Positions 1 through 8,047 of a stretch of DNA of 28,628 nt are shown here, piece by piece. The stretch comes from CALARM01 sp964431735 (lineage in GTDB: Bacteria; Vulcanimicrobiota; SpSt-956; JAKJGF01): NCBI GenBank assembly GCA_964431735.1, contig CAYSLJ010000098.1:1-28628 (forward strand), written 5' to 3'. The notes under the pieces were generated by a model. It made no database searches and was not told the DNA's origin. It saw only the letters and a list, made by a program, of their open reading frames with translations. A program made the translations under genes and the position numbers. Position 1 is the stretch's first letter. Every line of letters begins with the position of its first letter.

Positions 1-1
1 G

Positions 2-433
2 GTAAGGGAAGAAAAAAAGACTACACCTCTGGTTATGCCGGTAAGGGAAGAAAAATCAGAAATTCTGGAAGACTGGGAAAGTGAAATTACTCTATCTACA
101 GACTGGGGAATTGACCAGTCAGCAGATGATACGGGATGGATGGAGATTTTTGATACGGTAGAATTGAGAGAAGAAATTATTAAAGATAGTGAAGTTTCTC
201 CGGAAGCAAAAGAAGAAGCATTAGATCTGTTAAAAACTCTCGCAAAATGTGAAAAACTGTTAAAAGCAAGTCCTTCAAAACCCAAAAAAGTTTTAAGTCT
301 TTGCAAAAAATTGCTCAATATTTATCCCGGAAATCCCCTTGTTTATCACATGGCAAGTGAAGCCTACGATAAACTCGGCAACAGGGAAAAAGCTGATAAA
401 TACAGGAAAAAAGCTGATAATATTGACGGGTGA
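2..433 (+). CDS. TPR-like protein, 3' part (5' end outside window)
   Basis: The reading frame is open to the left edge, so this is the C-terminal end of a longer gene. The ATG at 35 is probably internal. The residues before and after that ATG contain VREEK twice (bases 2-16 and 41-55), a small internal repeat. The middle is acidic. The last 70 or so residues look like tetratricopeptide repeat helices: a leucine- and lysine-rich helix pair followed by YPGNPLVYHMASEAYDKLGN, where the PxxxxxYxxxxxAYxxLG spacing is typical of a TPR unit. TPRs mediate protein binding; no enzymatic motif is visible. A chance open frame upstream of a true start at 35 cannot be excluded. Confidence 0.7.
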   Translation, partial: VREEKKTTPLVMPVREEKSEILEDWESEITLSTDWGIDQSADDTGWMEIFDTVELREEIIKDSEVSPEAKEEALDLLKTLAKCEKLLKASPSKPKKVLSLCKKLLNIYPGNPLVYHMASEAYDKLGNREKADKYRKKADNIDG

Positions 434-485
434 TTCTACAATCATCACTCACTAACAGCCATGACCGGTTCGATTACAATGAAGA

Positions 486-2399
486 ATGAGAATCTTTTCC
501 TCCCGTTACGATTCTCATATAAATATACTTATGAAAAAACTCCTGGAATCACATTATAGATTGCTTATATTTTCAGCTATATGCCTGTTCTGGAGTATCA
601 CAGTTATACTATGCATGTGTATAGACATTTTTGCCAGGAATCCGGAATGGGGATTATTTGATAAATACGAATGGGATCTTGTAGATTTAAGATTTAAAAT
701 CAGAAATAGTTATTGCAGCAAGAAAATAAATGAGAATATCGTAATAATAGATATTGATGAATTTACGCTCGGGAAAGTAGAGGAAATAGGTCAATGGCCT
801 TTCCCGCGTTCTTATTATGCAGATCTGGTAAAATCCTTAAAAGAAGACGGAGCTCATGTTGTCTGTTTCGATATACTCCTCTCCGAACCTGACAGAACAG
901 ACCGTAATAACGATTTACTCTTTGCCGGAGCAATGAAGGAAACAAAAAATGTCATTCTCCCCATGGAATTCTCAAATCAAACTCTTCCATTTAATTCTTT
1001 TAAACAGACAGATAATATTATAGAAATAAGTAAAGCCGTATTGCCTGTAAAAGAATTAAGAGAAACCTGTTCTCTTACAGGCTTTGTTGACATATCACCT
1101 GAAAGTGATGGCGTTTTTCGAAAGGTTAATTTAAAAAAATACTACCACGATAAAGAATTCATGTATTTTTCTCTGGCCATAGCAACATATATACTGAATG
1201 TAACACCTGATGATTTAAATATATCTGCAGATAAAAAGGGAAAGATGTTTGTAAATTATCAGGGAGGATATAAAACCTTTAAATATATACCATTTTATGA
1301 AGTATATAAAAAAACTTACAAAAAAACCAGTAAAAACTTTTTCAAAGATAAATATGTAATAATAGGTTCAAGTGCTCCGGGCCTCGGAGATCTGAAATCT
1401 ACACCTGTTTCAAACCTGTTACCGGGAGTAGAAATACAGGCGACAGCATTAAATACTATACTTAACAGGGATTATATTACCCGGTCATACTTCCCTGTAG
1501 ATGCAATCCTTATAATTACGGGGTCTGTCGTAACAGCATGTTTGCTGTCAGTATTCAGCCCTTTATTGGGTACCATAATTGTTTTATCAACTGAAATTAT
1601 AATTATTTTTATAAGTTTTATCCTCTTTATAAATAATAATTTTCTTCTTACAACTGTTCCTCTTTGCACTGTCATAAATACATGTTACATGAGTATAATT
1701 TCTTATAGATTAATCACAGAAGAACGTCAGAAAAGAAAATTAAAAAATATCTTTCAGAGATATGTAAGTCCACAGGTAGTGAATTTAATAATAAATTCGT
1801 CTGACAGACCTGCCCTGGGTGGAGAAAGAAAAAAAATGACTGTTTTATTTTCAGATATAAGAAATTTCACTCCTATGAGTGAAAAATTAAAACCTGAAGA
1901 AGTAGTCAATGTACTTAATGAATATTTTACATCTATGGCAGAAATAATATTTCAATATGATGGAACTATTGACAAATTTATTGGTGATTGTATAATGGCA
2001 TTCTGGGGAGCTCCTATATATCACAGTGATGACGCTCTCAGAGCAGTTAAAGCGGCACTGGGAATGAAAAAAAAATTGGAAGAACTTCAGAAAAAATGGA
2101 AAAAAGAAGGTAAACCTCCTGTAACAGTGGGTATAGGTATAAATACAGGAGAAGTTGTAGTTGGTAATATAGGTTCTCCTGAAAGAATGGAATATACTAC
2201 AATAGGGGATGAAGTTAATCTTGCTTCACGGCTCCAATCAATAGCAAAAGAAGGACAGATATTTATAAGTAAAAGTACCTACAGAGAGGTCTGTGAAGAG
2301 ATAGAAGCAAAAGAAATGACTCCCGTAAAAGTCAAAGGGAAATCAGAACCGGTAATACTTTATGAAGTCACAGGTATTAAGAACATATCCGAAAAGTAA
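486..2399 (+). CDS. CHASE2-domain class III adenylate cyclase
   Basis: Membrane-bound sensor that should make cAMP from ATP. A transmembrane helix lies near residues 25-48, an extracytoplasmic CHASE2 sensor domain at about 55-330, then three hydrophobic helices (about 337-405), and a catalytic class III cyclase domain at about 448-630. Visible active-site residues are metal-binding D457 (FSDIRNF) and D501 (DKFIGD), purine-specifying K497 and D575 (TTIGDEVNLASR), and transition-state N578 and R582. The Lys/Asp pair favours ATP over GTP. No strong ribosome binding site precedes the ATG at 486; an in-frame ATG at 531 is an alternative start. It follows the TPR gene by about 50 bp and may be co-transcribed with it. 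Confidence 0.9.
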   Translation: MRIFSSRYDSHINILMKKLLESHYRLLIFSAICLFWSITVILCMCIDIFARNPEWGLFDKYEWDLVDLRFKIRNSYCSKKINENIVIIDIDEFTLGKVEEIGQWPFPRSYYADLVKSLKEDGAHVVCFDILLSEPDRTDRNNDLLFAGAMKETKNVILPMEFSNQTLPFNSFKQTDNIIEISKAVLPVKELRETCSLTGFVDISPESDGVFRKVNLKKYYHDKEFMYFSLAIATYILNVTPDDLNISADKKGKMFVNYQGGYKTFKYIPFYEVYKKTYKKTSKNFFKDKYVIIGSSAPGLGDLKSTPVSNLLPGVEIQATALNTILNRDYITRSYFPVDAILIITGSVVTACLLSVFSPLLGTIIVLSTEIIIIFISFILFINNNFLLTTVPLCTVINTCYMSIISYRLITEERQKRKLKNIFQRYVSPQVVNLIINSSDRPALGGERKKMTVLFSDIRNFTPMSEKLKPEEVVNVLNEYFTSMAEIIFQYDGTIDKFIGDCIMAFWGAPIYHSDDALRAVKAALGMKKKLEELQKKWKKEGKPPVTVGIGINTGEVVVGNIGSPERMEYTTIGDEVNLASRLQSIAKEGQIFISKSTYREVCEEIEAKEMTPVKVKGKSEPVILYEVTGIKNISEK

Positions 2400-2414
2400 T
2401 ATTTATTCTACACC

Positions 2415-2562
2415 CTTCCAGTGGGTGAGGTTCTGGAGAAAAATATATACCGTATTAACAGTAATTTGTAAATTAAACAAATGTAATATCGTAGCAGTCT
2501 GTAATAACAGTTTTTTTGCAAGAGGATTATAGATTTTTCGGAAGAGCCTCACACACCGGAAG
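2415..2562. repeat. 148-bp imperfect inverted-repeat element, copy A
   Basis: Left arm 2415-2443 and right arm 2534-2562 are inverted repeats (23 of 29 positions match), separated by an A+T-rich centre. The same element occurs reversed at 22093-22241: besides the arms, the segment TCTGGAG followed by purines and then CCGTATTAA, and further in ATTTGTAAATTA, is shared. A further arm-like sequence, TTTTCGGATAGGCTCT, lies just outside at 2574-2589. No ORF is present inside. Size, TIR structure and dispersal fit a MITE or a large palindromic intergenic repeat. It fills the 222-bp gap between the cyclase and the DUF3307 gene. Confidence 0.75.
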
Positions 2563-2621
2563 ATATTTAATGACTTTTCGGATAGGCTCTAAAGAACATA
2601 ATGATAAGTAGGTGTTAATAA

Positions 2622-3410
2622 TTGTTTCGTTTTCTTTTTTACAGGCTTTTACTTGCTCATATGCTGGGAGAATTTCCTCTTCAGACAACAAAAATCTCTG
2701 AATTTAAACAGAGAAATTTTCTGGGTATTATTTTTCATTCTCTCATATACACATTAATAATATTAATATTCTGCCTGCCATGTATTACCAGGTTCTGGCC
2801 CTTTATAATCATCATAGGAATAACCCATATATTAATAGAACAGGCCAGAGTTTCAGCCATAAGATATCTGAAAAAAGATAATCTCTGGATTTTTCTTGTA
2901 AAACAGATACTTCATATAGTAGTAATATATTCTACTATTTTAATCGGTAATGTTAAAAATTACCCCCCCCTGGAACCATACAGTTTGCCGGAAACAATAA
3001 CACTATCTTTTGAAAGTTTCGTACGATTGTTTTTATATACCTATTATGACGATAAAACTATTATTTATTATACCGGTTTTTGCTTTTCCATCTTTGTTAC
3101 ATCATTTATAATATATTATCTGGAAAAAATTATATTACCAAAAGAAGAACAGTTGCTCATAGGCAGTTACAGGGAATTAATAGGATTTATAGAAAGAGGT
3201 ATGATTACGGCCTTTGCTCTTAAAGGATGGATTTTATATATAATCATCTATACGATTATAAGATTTATTATATGTGTTATATTAAAACTATATATAAATC
3301 AGGAACTTCCATGGCGCCTTCTTATATGGGATACAATACTTAATATAACTCTTGCAAGTATATATGGTTTTATTATAAACTATTGGATAAAAATAATTTC
3401 ACCTGCCTGA
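2622..3410 (+). CDS. DUF3307 family membrane protein
   Basis: Polytopic membrane protein of 262 residues. The N-terminus (LLLAHMLGEFPLQTTKISEF) and the following HSLIYTLI and ITHILIEQAR segments match the pattern of the DUF3307 family, in which small acidic and His residues sit in hydrophobic helices. The function of the family is unknown. About six or seven hydrophobic helices are visible, with a longer loop around residues 115-135. The start is TTG at 2622, supported by a TAGGTG sequence about 9 bases upstream. It precedes selB by 98 bp on the same strand, but no functional link to selenocysteine is evident. Confidence 0.75.
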   Translation: MFRFLFYRLLLAHMLGEFPLQTTKISEFKQRNFLGIIFHSLIYTLIILIFCLPCITRFWPFIIIIGITHILIEQARVSAIRYLKKDNLWIFLVKQILHIVVIYSTILIGNVKNYPPLEPYSLPETITLSFESFVRLFLYTYYDDKTIIYYTGFCFSIFVTSFIIYYLEKIILPKEEQLLIGSYRELIGFIERGMITAFALKGWILYIIIYTIIRFIICVILKLYINQELPWRLLIWDTILNITLASIYGFIINYWIKIISPA

Positions 3411-3508
3411 CATACCATTTGAGGAAGGATTTTTTCAAAAGTCATTGAATATTTGTAGTGGCAAAGTTTATTTTCGTCCTGATTTAAACATTTATAAGGA
3501 AAAAAAAA

Positions 3509-5392
3509 TTGCATTACTTCATAATAGGAACAGCAGGCCATATAGATCATGGCAAGACTACTCTGATTAAATCCCTCACAGGAATAGAAACAGATAGGCT
3601 GAAAGAAGAAAAAGAAAGAGGTATTTCTATTGACCTTGGTTTCGCCTATCTGGATTCCGGGAGAGGAGAAAAATTCGGTATAGTAGATGTACCCGGTCAT
3701 GAAAAATTTATAAAAAACATGGTTGCCGGTGCAGCAGGCATGGATATAGTTCTGCTTGTAGTGGCTGGAAATGAAGGCGTAATGCCTCAGACAATAGAAC
3801 ATCTTGATATTGTAAGATTTTTATCCATAAAAAAAGGAGTTATTATTATAACAAAAACTGATCTTGCTACGGAAGAACAGATAAAAAATACAAAAGAAGA
3901 AATACTGGAACTTGTACAGGGGACATTCCTTGAAGGTTCTCCTGTAGTTTTATTCTCTTCTACAGATGGCAGAGGCATAAAAGAACTGAAGAAAATACTT
4001 GAAGACCTGTACGAACATGTTGAAGCAAGAGATATAAATGGACCGGTTATATTACCGGTTGACAGGGTATTCACTATACCTGGCTTTGGCACGGTAATCA
4101 CAGGGACACTTCAAAAAGGAACCATACATAAAGGCGACATCCTGGAATTTCAACCTCAGAAAAAAGAAGCAAGAGTTCGTAATATTCAGATACACAATGA
4201 TTTTGTAGACAGTGCCTGTGCAGGCCAGAGAGTGGCAATAAATATTACAGGTGTTGAGAAGGAAGATATAGAAAGAGGTAACTGGCTGGTATGCAAGGGA
4301 GTTTTTTCACCGGTAAAATTTATTGATTGTTATTTTACGAGATTATCACATTATAAAAAAGAATTCAAATCAGGACAAAGAGTAAGAATTCATATAGGTA
4401 CAAATGAAATAATAGGAAGAATAAACTTTACAGAAGATGATGAAATAAAACCGGGAGAGAGCAGGATAGTACAGTTTAATTTAGAAAAACCTGTTATAGC
4501 TTCCTATGGAGATCATTTTATTATAAGAAACTATTCACCTATGGAAACTATAGGAGGGGGAAAAGTACTTTCCGGTGGAGATAAAAAACACAAAAAAACC
4601 GATAAAAAACTGATTGAATATCTCAGGGAACTTGAAAAAGGTAAAAAAGATGATAGAATAGAACAGGAAATACGTCACAGTCCATTTCAATCGTACAGTA
4701 AATTCACCCAGCAGGGTCATGAAGAGGATATAAAAGAACTTATTGAAGAGAAAAAAATAATTCTATTACAGGATAGTCTGCTTCATATCAGGGATTTAAA
4801 ACTTATAGAAGAAGAATTAATAAAAATCGTGACAGATTTTCATAAAAATAATCCTTTAAGAATAGGGGTAAATCCTGCAGAAATCACGAAATTAATAACA
4901 AAATACAGGGATAATCTGAAAGGGAAACTCTTAAGAAACATTCTCGAAAGAATTCCTTCTCTTGAGTTTAAAAGAGGAAGGTTCAAGCTTAAAGATTTCA
5001 AGATAATATTAAATGACAGGCAGGAAAAATTAAAGAATGAGATTTTATCAATCTTTGAAACAGGTTTATTCAAGCCTCCGTCTCTTGAAGAAATAAAAGA
5101 AAAATTTGGAAAGAATTCAGATTTCAAGCAGGTATTTGCCTATCTCCTGGAACAGGAACTCATAGTATCGACAAAAGAATCAATAATGTTTCATAAAAAA
5201 GCCATAGAACATGCGAGAGAAATTGTATACAGGGAGATAAAATCGGAAGGAAAAATTACTGCTGCAAAAGCAAGAGACATCTTTAATACAAACAGAAAAT
5301 ATGCTATAGTATTACTCGAATATTTTGACAGCATAAATTTTACAAAGAGAACAGGTGATAACAGGATTTTATACGGAAGTCGCAATTTGTGA
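3509..5392 (+). CDS. selB: Selenocysteine-specific elongation factor SelB
   Basis: GTPase that delivers selenocysteinyl-tRNA to the ribosome at UGA codons followed by a SECIS element. The N-terminal GTPase domain has G1 GHIDHGKT (10-17), G3 DVPGH (60-64) and G4 TKTD (115-118). EF-Tu-like beta domains follow (about 170-340), and the C-terminal half (about 370-627) has the winged-helix character of the SECIS-binding region. At 627 residues the length is normal for bacterial SelB. The start is TTG at 3509 with AAGGA eight bases upstream. The tRNA-Sec gene lies 50 bp downstream on the same strand, which strongly supports the call. Confidence 0.96.
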   Translation: MHYFIIGTAGHIDHGKTTLIKSLTGIETDRLKEEKERGISIDLGFAYLDSGRGEKFGIVDVPGHEKFIKNMVAGAAGMDIVLLVVAGNEGVMPQTIEHLDIVRFLSIKKGVIIITKTDLATEEQIKNTKEEILELVQGTFLEGSPVVLFSSTDGRGIKELKKILEDLYEHVEARDINGPVILPVDRVFTIPGFGTVITGTLQKGTIHKGDILEFQPQKKEARVRNIQIHNDFVDSACAGQRVAINITGVEKEDIERGNWLVCKGVFSPVKFIDCYFTRLSHYKKEFKSGQRVRIHIGTNEIIGRINFTEDDEIKPGESRIVQFNLEKPVIASYGDHFIIRNYSPMETIGGGKVLSGGDKKHKKTDKKLIEYLRELEKGKKDDRIEQEIRHSPFQSYSKFTQQGHEEDIKELIEEKKIILLQDSLLHIRDLKLIEEELIKIVTDFHKNNPLRIGVNPAEITKLITKYRDNLKGKLLRNILERIPSLEFKRGRFKLKDFKIILNDRQEKLKNEILSIFETGLFKPPSLEEIKEKFGKNSDFKQVFAYLLEQELIVSTKESIMFHKKAIEHAREIVYREIKSEGKITAAKARDIFNTNRKYAIVLLEYFDSINFTKRTGDNRILYGSRNL

Positions 5393-5442
5393 CATAAACG
5401 GCGATTTTTCATAGCAGATTATAAATAAGTCCTTAGAGACAT

Positions 5443-5540
5443 GGGAGTAAATGGGGTCTGGTGGCCTTCACGGACTTCAAATCCGCTGATGGGCAGGTTG
5501 AACTGTCCATGGTAGGTTCGATTCCTACATACTCCCGCCA
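5443..5540 (+). tRNA. selC: tRNA-Sec (selC), anticodon TCA
   Basis: A 98-nt tRNA with an encoded CCA end. The acceptor strand GGGAGTAA pairs with ATACTCCC (seven pairs plus one A-A mismatch in the 8-bp selenocysteine-type acceptor). The D stem is six pairs long (GGGGTC with GGCCTT, including G-U pairs). The anticodon loop is CTTCAAA with TCA at 5477-5479. The long variable arm has stem GGGCAG/CTGTCC, and the T arm is GTAGG-TTCGATT-CCTAC. The long D stem, long variable arm and UCA anticodon are diagnostic of tRNA-Sec. The anticodon stem has only four clean pairs plus an A-C mismatch. Confidence 0.95.
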
Positions 5541-5547
5541 TATTAAT

Positions 5548-5645
5548 CGTGACGCGTGACGCGTGACGCGTGACGCGTGGTTCGTTAAGAGTTTTCTTGA
5601 CCTATTACGCATTACGCATTACGCATTACGCATTACGCATTACGA
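5548..5645. repeat. Heptamer arrays (GTGACGC and ATTACGC types), inverted pair
   Basis: Four units of CGTGACG run from 5548 to 5575 with a partial fifth. After a 24-bp spacer, six units of ATTACGC run from 5604 to 5645, the last one reading ATTACGA. The outer ends (ATCGT at the left, ACGAT at the right) are inverted, so the transcript could fold into a long stem with G-U pairs and regular C-A mismatches. The array begins 7 bp after the tRNA-Sec CCA end and finishes 27 bp before the next start codon. It fills the interval between selC and the zinc-protein gene. Confidence 0.9.
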
Positions 5646-5672
5646 TAAAAAAACAATGAGGTGAAATTAAAA

Positions 5673-5846
5673 ATGTCTGACGAAAAAAAAATTTTTCCCG
5701 TTCCTGTTAAAGGAGGGGCTAAATGCAGAGGTTGCAAAGGCACTCTGGAAGGGAATAAATATGTAAAGGTTGCCGGTAAAAAATGGCATAAAGAGTGTGC
5801 TGTAAAAGCAGGTAAAAAGATACCAAAAGAATATGCGGAAGTATAA
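5673..5846 (+). CDS. Small LIM-like half zinc-finger protein
   Basis: A 57-residue lysine-rich protein with one C-x2-C-x17-H-x2-C metal site (CRGC ... WHKEC). The Trp just before the His and the overall spacing match the first zinc finger of a LIM domain; the second finger is absent. LIM fingers mediate protein contacts and are rare in bacteria. The ATG at 5673 is preferred over the in-frame GTG at 5661, because the GAGGTGA ribosome binding site overlaps that GTG and lies about 10 bases before the ATG. It lies between selC and the EF-G-like gene, only about 50 bp before the latter, so a role in translation is possible but unproven. Confidence 0.72.
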   Translation: MSDEKKIFPVPVKGGAKCRGCKGTLEGNKYVKVAGKKWHKECAVKAGKKIPKEYAEV

Positions 5847-5895
5847 ACGGCTCTAATAGGACGAACGGTTAGAGGTAAAAAGGAGGCAAATTTGT

Positions 5896-7974
5896 TTGAA
5901 AAATTTTGAGACTAAAGACATAAGAAATGTAGGACTTTATTCCCACGGAGGAGTAGGGAAAACATCTCTTGCTGAAGCCATGCTTTATAATGCAAAGGTA
6001 ATAGACAGACTTGGTTCTGTAGACAAAGGAAATACTGTTTGTGATTTTGACCCGGATGAAATCATAAGAAAAATGAGTATATCCTCTGCCATAGCACCTC
6101 TGGAATGGAAAGGGAAAAAAATAAATATTATCGATACGCCGGGATTTATAGATTTTGTAGGTGACGTAACAGGAAGTCTTAGAGTTGTTGATGCAGGTAT
6201 AGTCCTTCTCTCTGCCGTAGCAGGAGTGGAAGTGGGTACTGAAATCATGTGGCAGCTTATGGAAGAACATAAATTGCCAAGAATAATATTAGTAAATGCA
6301 ATGGATAAAGAAAACGCAAATTTTGACCAGGTTCTGGATAAATTTAAAGAGGTGCTGTCTGAAGATATTATACCTCTGCAACTTCCCATAGGCAGTTCTG
6401 AATCATTTAAAGGTATAGTAGATCTCATAAAAATGAAAGCTTTTATATGTTCAAACGGACAGTATAAAGAAGAAAATATCCCTGCAGATATGAAAGATAA
6501 AGTGGATGAAATAAGAGTTGCTCTCGTAGAAAAGATAGCAGAAAATGATGAAGAACTGATGGATAAATATTTCTCCGAAGGTGAATTATCTCAGGAGGAA
6601 TTACAGAGAGGTTTGCGTAAAGCTTTTGTTAACTGTGGAATAACTCCTGTTCTATGTGCTTCTGCCATGAAAAACATGGGAGTGTCTTTAATTATGGATT
6701 TAATTATCGACACATTCCCTACCCCTATTGAAGGAAAACCTATAAAAGGACATAAACCTTCAGGAGAAGATGTAGAGATAAAATGTTCCCCTGAAGCTCC
6801 TTTTTCTGCTTTAGTTTATAAAACAATGGCAGATCCTTTTGTAGGTAAATTGAGTTATTTCCGTGTATTTTCCGGTGTATTCAATCCTGATTGCACTGTT
6901 TATAATTCCACTAAAGAAAAAGAAGAAAGAATAACAAAGCTTTATTATGCAACAGGTAAAAATCAGGAAGTTGCAGGCCGTATAACCACCGGTGACATAG
7001 CAGTGACGGCAAAATTACAGGAAACAGTAACAGGTGATACTTTATGCACTAAAGATAATATTGTTATACTTGAGCCAATAGTATTTCCGAAACCTGTCAT
7101 GATAATGGCCATCAGGGCAAAAACAAAGGCAGATGAAGATAAACTGACCACTTCTTTAGCAAAGCTTGTAGAAGAAGATCCAACCCTTACATCTGAAAGA
7201 AATCAGGAAACCAGACAGTTACTCCTGTCCGGTATGGGTGAAAGCCATCTTAATATGGTATTATCACGTCTTGAAAGAAAATTCGGTGTAAATGCAGAAC
7301 TGCAAAAGCCTTTAATTTCTTACAGAGAAACAATAAAATCCAGAGCTACTGCAGAAGGTAAACACAAGAAACAATCAGGAGGTCGGGGCCAGTTCGGCCA
7401 TGTATGGCTTGAACTCAATCCTCTTCCTAAAGATCAACATTTTGAATTTGTAAATAAGATTGTCGGCGGAGTTGTACCGAAAAACTATATACCTGCCGTA
7501 GAAAAAGGTGTAATAAATACTATGGCAGAAGGTTTCCTTGCAGGTTATCCTATTACAAATATACAGGTAACAATTTATGATGGTTCATACCATACGGTAG
7601 ACTCTTCTGATATAGCTTTCCAGCTTGCAGGAAGACTGGCTTTAAGAAAAGGCATGGAGCAGGCAAATCCTATTTTACTGGAACCTATCATGTATTTAGA
7701 AGTAACAGTTCCGAGTGATTATATGGGAGACGTTATGGGAGACCTTAACAGTAAAAGAGGAAGAATACTCGGCATGGAACCGGCAGGTAAAAAGAATCAG
7801 ATCATAAAAGCCCATGTTCCTCACGGCGAAATGCTTAATTATTGCATAGATCTCCGTTCCATAACACAGGGCAGGGGAAGATTTAAAATGGAATTTGCCC
7901 ATTACGAAGAAGTACCTGCAATGCTTGCTGAAAAAGTAATTGAAGAAGCAAAGAAAGCAAAGGAAGAAAGTTGA
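5896..7974 (+). CDS. EF-G-like translational GTPase (EF-G2 type)
   Basis: A 692-residue protein with the complete EF-G layout: GTPase domain, domain II, and domains III-V. It has P-loop HGGVGKT (17-23) and G3 DTPGF (80-84). The G4 motif reads NAMD (134-137) in place of NKMD, so the usual Lys is Ala. The switch I region lacks the RGITI sequence of canonical EF-G. These features place it with the EF-G2/FusA2-type paralogues, whose roles are less defined than that of the main translocase. The start is TTG at 5896 with AGGAGG nine bases upstream. The organism presumably has a canonical fusA elsewhere. Confidence 0.88.
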   Translation: MKNFETKDIRNVGLYSHGGVGKTSLAEAMLYNAKVIDRLGSVDKGNTVCDFDPDEIIRKMSISSAIAPLEWKGKKINIIDTPGFIDFVGDVTGSLRVVDAGIVLLSAVAGVEVGTEIMWQLMEEHKLPRIILVNAMDKENANFDQVLDKFKEVLSEDIIPLQLPIGSSESFKGIVDLIKMKAFICSNGQYKEENIPADMKDKVDEIRVALVEKIAENDEELMDKYFSEGELSQEELQRGLRKAFVNCGITPVLCASAMKNMGVSLIMDLIIDTFPTPIEGKPIKGHKPSGEDVEIKCSPEAPFSALVYKTMADPFVGKLSYFRVFSGVFNPDCTVYNSTKEKEERITKLYYATGKNQEVAGRITTGDIAVTAKLQETVTGDTLCTKDNIVILEPIVFPKPVMIMAIRAKTKADEDKLTTSLAKLVEEDPTLTSERNQETRQLLLSGMGESHLNMVLSRLERKFGVNAELQKPLISYRETIKSRATAEGKHKKQSGGRGQFGHVWLELNPLPKDQHFEFVNKIVGGVVPKNYIPAVEKGVINTMAEGFLAGYPITNIQVTIYDGSYHTVDSSDIAFQLAGRLALRKGMEQANPILLEPIMYLEVTVPSDYMGDVMGDLNSKRGRILGMEPAGKKNQIIKAHVPHGEMLNYCIDLRSITQGRGRFKMEFAHYEEVPAMLAEKVIEEAKKAKEES

Positions 7975-7980
7975 GTTAAA

Positions 7981-8044
7981 ACGTGATGCGTGATGCGTGA
8001 TGCGTAAATCCACACATCACGCATTATGCATTACGCATTTACGA
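7981..8044. repeat. Heptamer array stem-loop (GTGATGC type)
   Basis: Three CGTGATG units (7982-8002) are followed by an inverted run ATCACGC, ATTATGC, ATTACGC and a TTACGA end (8016-8044). The two halves are complementary and would form a stem-loop of about 24 bp with a short loop. It starts 6 bp after the EF-G2 stop codon and ends 3 bp before the ATG of the next gene. It leaves no room for a normal ribosome binding site outside the repeat, and may act as terminator or processing site. Confidence 0.85.
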
Positions 8045-8047
8045 CCT

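Noticed and set aside
5548..5645. CRISPR array
   Set aside because: The repeat unit is 7 bp with no unique spacers between units, and no cas genes are present.
5443..5660. Integrated element using tRNA-Sec as attachment site
   Set aside because: There is no integrase and no second copy of the tRNA 3' end; the downstream genes look like ordinary chromosomal genes.
7997..8047. N-terminal extension of the HEAT-like protein
   Set aside because: The extra 17 codons are entirely heptamer repeat sequence and have no ribosome binding site of their own.
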